Below are positions 58,463 through 64,000 of a stretch of DNA of 64,000 bases, piece by piece; position 1 is the stretch's first letter, and every line of letters starts with the position of its first letter. The position numbers and the translations under genes were made by a program. Below the pieces are notes generated by a model, which saw nothing but the letters and a program-made list of their open reading frames with translations, ran no database searches and was not told the origin of the DNA. The stretch comes from Alteribacter keqinensis (lineage in GTDB: Bacteria > Bacillota > Bacilli > Bacillales > Salisediminibacteriaceae), in the NCBI RefSeq assembly GCF_003710255.1, contig NZ_RHIB01000001.1:1612001-1676000 (forward strand), given 5' to 3'.

Positions 58463-61400
58463 CGTTTCACCTCATTCATGAATTTTTTCTTACCTGTAAG
58501 CTCCAGAAGGCTCACTGGCTGCCCGTTTGTATACGGTGCACTGTTTACATCTAGCCACGCTTTCAACGACTCAGCTGCTGTAAAGCAAGGGACGTCAAAG
58601 GTAACGGCCAGTTCTCTTATTAAAAATCCTGTACGGTCTTTTGTCCGCCCCATCGTCGGTATATTAAATACCAGGTCAGGCTGTGCACTCTTCCACCAGT
58701 CGGAGAGTTCTTCCCCTTCAACACAGGTGGAGACGATCCCTGACTCATTCAAATAATCTCCAGTCCCCTTTGTAGCTGCAATCTCATAGCCCAGATCTGA
58801 ACATGCCTGGATAAAAAAGAGGGCTTCCTGCTTCGCGCCTTCCGCGATTGAACAGAACAACAGAGGATGATTCTTTACCGGCGGCGCTGCTATGACCTTT
58901 TTATACGCCTCTTCCAGTGTAAAACCAAAGCCAAGGGTCTCACCGGTTGATTTCATTTCCGGCCCGAGTACATGATCAACACCAGGAAGTTTGGATGCTG
59001 AAAATACCGGGGCTTTTACTGTGAAGTAGTCAGGTTCTGCTAAAAGTCCCTTCATCTCTTCCGGCACCTTCTCCCCGAGCTGGATCCTTGTCGCCCATTC
59101 CACCATAGGCACCCCGGTTACTTTACTCATGATCGGCACTGTCCGTGACGCTCTCGGGTTTACTTCCAGAACGTAAACTTGATTGTCGTGAAGGACAAAT
59201 TGAATGTTCATCATGCCTGATACAGGAAGGTTAACAGCCAGTGTTTCTGCGTATTCGAGCATCGTTTCCTTTGCTTGTTCACTTATGGTTACCGGTGGGA
59301 AAAGAGCGGTACTGTCTCCTGAATGAACACCTGCTTTTTCCACGTGTTCGAATATTCCAGGGATCATCACAGACTCTCCGTCACTGATCACATCCATCTC
59401 GCACTCCATGCCCGGCATAAACCGGTCAACCAAAAGCGGCCAGCCCCGCTGATTTCCCGATCCCATAAAAAGCTTCACGTTTTTAACAAGCTCGGTGCGG
59501 TTTTCACAAACAAACATGGACTGTCCGCCAATTACATAGGATGGGCGGATCATAACAGGGAAACCAAGTTCCCTTACTGCCGCATCGAGTTCATCAAATC
59601 CGCTGACGGTTTTTCCCGGGATATGGGGAATTCCGTGTTTGTTAAGAAGGCCGTAGAATTTTTCCCGGTCTTCAACTCGGTCAATGGCTTCCAGAGGGGT
59701 TCCAAATACAGTTACACCTTCTTCTGCCAGGGCTTCCGCCACATTTATTGCCGTCTGTCCGCCAAATTGAACGAGAACACCTTTGACCTGTTCTTTTTTT
59801 GCCACAGCTAAAATATCTTCTGCCGCAAGGGGTTCAAAATAAAGCCGGTCCGCCACGGCGTAATCGGTGCTCACCGTTTCAGGGTTATTGTTCATCACAA
59901 CTGCCTCAAAGCCCAGCTTCTGGACTGCTTTTGCTGCATGAACAGAGCAGTAGTCAAACTCCACCCCCTGGCCGATCCGGATTGGACCTGAACCGATAAC
60001 CAGGATTTTTTCAGCCGGTGTGACAGGCACTTCGTCTTCCCCCTGATATGTTGCGTAATAATAAGGAGTCACCGCATCAAATTCCGCCGCACATGTATCC
60101 ACGAGCTTGTAGCCTCTCGTAAGACCCTGCTTCTTCTGTTTCTGACGCACGTCCCGTTCGGTTACATCAAACAGGGAAGCGATCCACTCATCTCCAATAT
60201 TCATGTTTTTCGCCCGGTGAATGTGTTCATCCAGTACCGTTTCCCATGAGGACACCGTGAGTGTTTTTTCCATGTCCAGAATGTTGGCGATCTTCTTTAG
60301 GAACCAAGGGTGAATCTGTGTATGACGATGGATATCTTCCACAGTTAAGCCTCGCTTGAATGCCTCTCCGATGGCAAACAAACGAAGGTCCGTTGGTACT
60401 TCCAGTGTGTGTGTGACCTCTTCATCTGTCATCTGCTTCACAAGAGGGTGATCGAGGCTGTAAATGTTCATTTCCAAAGACCGTATTGCTTTATTTAAGG
60501 CGCCCTCAAATGAGCGGTCAATCGCCATTACTTCCCCTGTTGCTTTCATCTGCGTACCGAGAGTACGGTCTGCTTCGGGAAATTTATCAAATGGAAAACG
60601 GGGCAGCTTTACAACAATATAGTCAAGGGCAGGTTCAAAAGAAGCAAACGTTGTTGCCGTAATCGGATTTTTAATTTCATCCAGATCATACCCGAGTGCT
60701 ACTTTCGCCGCGATTCTTGCAATTGGGTATCCCGTCGCTTTCGATGCAAGTGCCGAAGAACGGCTTACTCTCGGATTCACTTCAATAATGCAGTATTCAT
60801 TCGTCTCGGGATGAAGGGCGAACTGAATGTTGCATCCTCCCACAACGTCCAGTGCACGGATCACTTTTAATGAAGCGTCACGAAGGAGCTGATACTGCAC
60901 ATCTGAAAGCGTCTGTGACGGCGCCACAACGATGGAATCTCCAGTATGAACCCCTACCGGATCCATATTTTCCATGTTGCACACGATCGTACACGTGTCA
61001 TTCGTATCCCTCATCACTTCATATTCGACTTCTTTCCAGCCTTTGATGCTTTTTTCCACCAGCACCTGATTGATTGGACTTAGCGTCAGCCCCCGCTTAA
61101 GGACCTTTTCGTATTCCTCATCACTCGAGGCAAACCCTCCTCCTGCACCTCCCAGGGTATAGGCTGGACGGATAATAACCGGATAGCCTGATTCCTTCAC
61201 GAACTGCCGTCCTTCTTCCAGAGACGCGACAATGGAAGATTCAGGAATGGGCTCACCAATGTCCATCATCAACTGCCGGAACTTCTCCCGGTCCTCACCT
61301 TTCTGAATGGCTTCTACACTTGTTCCGAGAAGGGTAACTCCGTATTTTGCGAGAATACCCTTTTCATAGAGTTCAACGGTAAGGTTCAGTCCGGTCTGAC

Positions 61401-61674
61401 CACCCAGTGTGCCGATGAGTCCGTCCGGCTTCTCTTTTTGAATAACAGCTTCCACACTTCCGGCGGTGAGCGGTTCCATGTAGAGTTTGTCAGCAACCGT
61501 CTCATCCGTCATGATTGTAGCGGGGTTGTTATTCACGAGAATCACTTCAACCCCTTCTTCTTTTAAAGATAAACAGGCCTGCGTTCCTGCATAGTCAAAT
61601 TCGGCAGCCTGACCGATAACAATCGGACCAGACCCGATTACAAGCACTTTGTTTATCCCCTGAACCTTAGGCAT
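58450..61674 (-). CDS. carB: Arginine-specific carbamoyl phosphate synthase, large subunit
   Basis: It has 1074 residues: two homologous synthetase halves, each an ATP-grasp domain, and a C-terminal MGS-like domain. MPKVQGINKVLVIGSGPIVI opens the first, and KILVIGSGPIRIGQGVEFDY the second. Binding sites include AGSVEAVIQKEKPDGLIGTL and the RPAYTLGGAGGGFA loop in the first half and RPSYVIGGQSMFV in the second. The start at 61674 has AGGAGGG upstream and overlaps carA by eight bases. Genomes of Bacillus carry a second, pyrimidine-linked enzyme (PyrAA/PyrAB); this copy lies in the arginine cluster and should be arginine-regulated. Confidence 0.96.
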   Translation of the reverse strand: MPKVQGINKVLVIGSGPIVIGQAAEFDYAGTQACLSLKEEGVEVILVNNNPATIMTDETVADKLYMEPLTAGSVEAVIQKEKPDGLIGTLGGQTGLNLTVELYEKGILAKYGVTLLGTSVEAIQKGEDREKFRQLMMDIGEPIPESSIVASLEEGRQFVKESGYPVIIRPAYTLGGAGGGFASSDEEYEKVLKRGLTLSPINQVLVEKSIKGWKEVEYEVMRDTNDTCTIVCNMENMDPVGVHTGDSIVVAPSQTLSDVQYQLLRDASLKVIRALDVVGGCNIQFALHPETNEYCIIEVNPRVSRSSALASKATGYPIARIAAKVALGYDLDEIKNPITATTFASFEPALDYIVVKLPRFPFDKFPEADRTLGTQMKATGEVMAIDRSFEGALNKAIRSLEMNIYSLDHPLVKQMTDEEVTHTLEVPTDLRLFAIGEAFKRGLTVEDIHRHTQIHPWFLKKIANILDMEKTLTVSSWETVLDEHIHRAKNMNIGDEWIASLFDVTERDVRQKQKKQGLTRGYKLVDTCAAEFDAVTPYYYATYQGEDEVPVTPAEKILVIGSGPIRIGQGVEFDYCSVHAAKAVQKLGFEAVVMNNNPETVSTDYAVADRLYFEPLAAEDILAVAKKEQVKGVLVQFGGQTAINVAEALAEEGVTVFGTPLEAIDRVEDREKFYGLLNKHGIPHIPGKTVSGFDELDAAVRELGFPVMIRPSYVIGGQSMFVCENRTELVKNVKLFMGSGNQRGWPLLVDRFMPGMECEMDVISDGESVMIPGIFEHVEKAGVHSGDSTALFPPVTISEQAKETMLEYAETLAVNLPVSGMMNIQFVLHDNQVYVLEVNPRASRTVPIMSKVTGVPMVEWATRIQLGEKVPEEMKGLLAEPDYFTVKAPVFSASKLPGVDHVLGPEMKSTGETLGFGFTLEEAYKKVIAAPPVKNHPLLFCSIAEGAKQEALFFIQACSDLGYEIAATKGTGDYLNESGIVSTCVEGEELSDWWKSAQPDLVFNIPTMGRTKDRTGFLIRELAVTFDVPCFTAAESLKAWLDVNSAPYTNGQPVSLLELTGKKKFMNEVKRCNW

Positions 61675-62719
61675 ACAATTTCCCTCCTGCTGCAACTGTC
61701 TGCTTTATAAAGTCATCAAAAAGGTAATCCGTATCACTTGGTCCCGGATGGGCCTCAGGATGAAACTGGACACTTTGTACTGGAAGAGTGTTGTGACGAA
61801 TCCCTTCCACTGTCCCGTCGTTCACATTTTTGTACGTCACGTGAAAGTCTGACGGCAGGTAATCGTTCTTTACAACGTAGCCATGGTTCTGAGAAGTCAT
61901 CCTCACTTTTCCGGAAACCATCTCCTTGACCGGATGGTTACTCCCCCGGTGACCGTTCAGCTGTTTTTCTGTGCTCCCGCCATAGGCAAGGGCGATCAGC
62001 TGGTGTCCAAAACAGATCCCAAAAGCCGGCCAGCTTTCGGATATTTTCTTAATTTGAGTGAAATACGGTTCCAGCGCTTTTGGGTCGCCGGGGCCGTTAC
62101 TGAAAACAACAGCATCAGGGCAAAGCTCCTTCATTTCATTTAAAGTGGTTGTAAATGGAACAACTGTTACTTTACATCCCCTTTTAAGCAGGGAATCGAG
62201 AATTGATTTTTTGTAACCGTAATCCATCATCACCACATGAGGATTTCCTTCTCCGTATGTTTTTGCCGAGGTTACAGAGACCTGATGGACGAGACTTAGG
62301 GAATTTTCCGTCTTCCATGGATGCGATAAAGAAGCAGTATCGGATATGATGCCTGTGACCGTATTGTGCTGTCGGATCGTTTTGACAAGAGCCCGGGTAT
62401 CAATCCCGCTCAACCCCGGGATTTCCCACTTCATTAACAACGTTGAAAAAGAACCTTCGGGATCCCACATTTCACCGGTAACAATTCCAGCCACGGCTGG
62501 CCTCGTGCTTTCATTTGCCGTTTCAAGCAGGCCGTAATTTCCCACCATCGGATAGCAGAATGTAAGAACCTGTCCTGCATAGGAAGGGTCTGTGAGCGTC
62601 TCCTGATAACCGGTCATGCTTGTGGTGAATACGACTTCCCCTGCCTGTTTGCCCGTGGCACCAAGCAGTTCACCTTCAAACACATCTCCTGTACTTAAGT
62701 GTAGATAACCTTTTGTCAC
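61667..62719 (-). CDS. carA: Arginine-specific carbamoyl phosphate synthase, small (glutaminase) subunit
   Basis: Supplies ammonia from glutamine to CarB. It has 350 residues. The N-terminal domain has GYLHLSTGDVFEGELLGATG and TGYQETLTDPSYAGQVLTF; the class I amidotransferase domain has FGICFGHQLIALAYGGST with the nucleophile Cys and SVQFHPEAHPGPSD with the catalytic His and Glu. The start is a GTG overlapping the argD stop (GTGA) with AAGGAGG upstream. It is translationally coupled on both sides. Confidence 0.96.
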   Translation of the reverse strand: MTKGYLHLSTGDVFEGELLGATGKQAGEVVFTTSMTGYQETLTDPSYAGQVLTFCYPMVGNYGLLETANESTRPAVAGIVTGEMWDPEGSFSTLLMKWEIPGLSGIDTRALVKTIRQHNTVTGIISDTASLSHPWKTENSLSLVHQVSVTSAKTYGEGNPHVVMMDYGYKKSILDSLLKRGCKVTVVPFTTTLNEMKELCPDAVVFSNGPGDPKALEPYFTQIKKISESWPAFGICFGHQLIALAYGGSTEKQLNGHRGSNHPVKEMVSGKVRMTSQNHGYVVKNDYLPSDFHVTYKNVNDGTVEGIRHNTLPVQSVQFHPEAHPGPSDTDYLFDDFIKQTVAAGGKLYA

Positions 62720-63903
62720 AGCTTCACCCCTCCTTTCTCCTCAATGGCTGTGAGTATGTTTTCCAGCACACCAGCCACTTCGTCGATTTCCTCTTTCTTC
62801 GTTGTTAATGGTGGCAGGAGCCGTACAACATTCGCTCCTGCTGTCAGAATAAGCACGCCCTTCTCGAGAGCTTTTATGACAATTTCTTTTGCCGGGCATG
62901 AGACTTCCATTCCCGCCAAAAGACCTTTCCCTCTTACAGATTGGACGAGAGAGAATTGACTCTCCAGTCTTTTAAGCTGTGAAAATAAGTAATCGGACTG
63001 CACCTCTGCGTTTTTAATGACGTTGTTATCCAAGATTTCCTTCAGTGTAGCGAGCCCTGCTGTTGAAGCGAGGGGATTCCCTCCGAATGTAGTACCATGT
63101 GATCCCGGCGTAAAAGAAGCCGCGGCATCTTTCCCTGCAATAACCGCTCCAATAGGAAAGCCCGACCCAAGTCCCTTTGCAAGAGTCATGACGTCCGGGG
63201 TAATGCCGTAATGCTCATAGGCAAACAGTTTTCCTGTACGCCCCACGCCTGTCTGAACTTCATCTAGAATCAGAAGGATATCATTTTGTTTACAAATTCC
63301 TTCAAGCTGCCGGACCCACTCGGTATCTGCGGGTACAATGCCTCCTTCACCCTGAACCAGCTCCAGAAGAACGGCACACGGGCGTTTTGCTGCAATAGCA
63401 TCGAGGGCAGCAGTGTCGTTAAACTCCAAATGTTGAAAGCCCTCTGGTAAAGGATCAAATCCTGCTTTCACATGACTTTGTCCGGTTGCCGTAAGAGTGG
63501 CAAGCGTTCTTCCGTGAAAAGACTGCGCGAACGTGACGACATCATGTGTATTTTTCTGTCCTTTGTCTGCTGCATATTTCCTTGCCAGTTTAATTGCCGC
63601 TTCATTGGCTTCAGCCCCGCTGTTGCAAAAGAATACCTGATCACCGAAAGAATGACGGGTGAGCGCTTCTGCAAGTTGTTTCTGAGCAGGAATGTGGTAT
63701 AAATTCGAACAGTGCCACAGGCTTTCAAGCTGGTTTTCTACTGCTTCTTTCACCGCGTCAGGCACATGTCCCAAATTGCACACAGCAATTCCTGACGTGT
63801 AATCAAGATATTTTTTTCCGTCTGCATCCCAGACAGAGGATCCTTTTCCTTTCACAATCTCTATCGGGAAGCGCTGATAGTTCTGCATGATGTTATCCAA
63901 CAC
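62716..63903 (-). CDS. argD: Acetylornithine aminotransferase
   Basis: PLP enzyme of about 395 residues converting N-acetylglutamate semialdehyde to N-acetylornithine. GKKYLDYTSGIAVCNLGHVP, CNSGAEANEAAIKLARKYA and the PLP loop LILDEVQTGVGRTGKLFAYE with ALAKGLGSGFPIGAVIAG (Lys) are complete. The long in-frame upstream extension to 63978 is not real, because the end of argB occupies that DNA in another frame. The start is GTG 63903 or TTG 63900, overlapping the argB stop, with AGAGGG just before. The order argB-argD-carA-carB-argF matches B. subtilis. Confidence 0.94.
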   Translation of the reverse strand: MLDNIMQNYQRFPIEIVKGKGSSVWDADGKKYLDYTSGIAVCNLGHVPDAVKEAVENQLESLWHCSNLYHIPAQKQLAEALTRHSFGDQVFFCNSGAEANEAAIKLARKYAADKGQKNTHDVVTFAQSFHGRTLATLTATGQSHVKAGFDPLPEGFQHLEFNDTAALDAIAAKRPCAVLLELVQGEGGIVPADTEWVRQLEGICKQNDILLILDEVQTGVGRTGKLFAYEHYGITPDVMTLAKGLGSGFPIGAVIAGKDAAASFTPGSHGTTFGGNPLASTAGLATLKEILDNNVIKNAEVQSDYLFSQLKRLESQFSLVQSVRGKGLLAGMEVSCPAKEIVIKALEKGVLILTAGANVVRLLPPLTTKKEEIDEVAGVLENILTAIEEKGGVKL

Positions 63904-64000
63904 GGTATCCCTCTTTATCTGCTGTAATTTTTGTTCCAATCTCTTTTCCTTGTAAAAAATCCGGGAGGCTTGATGCATTCATACCGTTTACAATTCCTAC
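63893..64000 (-). CDS. argB: Acetylglutamate kinase, C-terminal end (runs off the window)
   Basis: Thirty-five codons in the frame open to the window edge read VGIVNGMNASSLPDFLQGKE + IGTKITADKEGYRVG and then stop. The I-V-x-G...L...L-x-G-x-E-I-G-T-x-I pattern is the end of acetylglutamate kinase, the second step of arginine synthesis. Its stop overlaps the argD start. The rest of argCJB should continue beyond the window. Confidence 0.85.
   Translation of the reverse strand, partial: VGIVNGMNASSLPDFLQGKEIGTKITADKEGYRVG

Noticed and set aside
63904-63978. N-terminal extension of argD to an ATG at 63978
   Set aside because: The same DNA codes for the C-terminus of argB in another frame, and argD relatives begin near 63903.

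Overview
The window comes from a spore-forming, probably haloalkaliphilic member of the Bacillaceae. Three things point there: a backbone gene order that matches the Bacillus subtilis arg, yjb and yjc regions, many spore coat and germination genes, and strongly acidic secreted proteins. The exact genus is not determined from the sequence.

Layout. Positions 1-5900 hold the start of an oligopeptide-type ABC permease, an orphan glycine-betaine-type binding lipoprotein, a PDDEXK-like DNA repair protein, a YjcZ-family mini-protein, an HTH protein and a membrane acyltransferase. Positions 6400-14600 hold a LysE-type exporter, a quinone-reductase-like dehydrogenase, a GerA-type germinant receptor operon in the order A-C-(small 57-aa protein)-B, a frameshifted FMN reductase and a Tet(L)-like MFS pump. 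Positions 15300-31600 are a sporulation-flavoured block: YjcD helicase, small basic or charged proteins, a large coiled-coil protein, a Cys-rich spore-surface-type protein behind a SigK-like promoter, a CgeB-like glycosyltransferase, YjcA, a CotS/CotSA pair, a large membrane protein behind a SigW-like promoter, an M42 peptidase and a second CotSA-like glycosyltransferase. Positions 31500-33900 hold ugd and galU, which make UDP-glucose and UDP-glucuronate for those glycosyltransferases.

Positions 34000-53700 are the conserved yjb block: fabI with a FapR box, yjbQ, prpE, yjbO, nadK, relQ, yjbL, yjbK, cwlQ, yjbI, spxH, pepF, coiA, cls, mecA, yjbE, spxA and yjbC. SpxH, MecA and Spx belong to one proteolytic stress and competence circuit with ClpXP and ClpCP. 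Positions 54800-64000 are an arginine cluster on the minus strand (argB end, argD, carA, carB, argF, argG, argH) with ArgR/AhrC-like boxes before argG.

The intergenic DNA is unusually structured. It has (1) two MITE-like elements whose terminal inverted repeats begin GGGACA; (2) about eight copies of a GC-rich repeat with CTCCTGCGG and GAGGAGGCTC motifs; (3) paired long palindromes carrying GGGGTCTGRCCC; (4) a module near hairpins that contains GAGTGGGTTTCTCGT; and (5) at least five short arrays of diverged repeats with a regular period of 20-22 bp. The arrays share an ATT/YTA boundary and mostly lie 3' of genes. They are the best candidate here for something undescribed. No rRNA, tRNA, CRISPR array, prophage or intact insertion sequence was seen.
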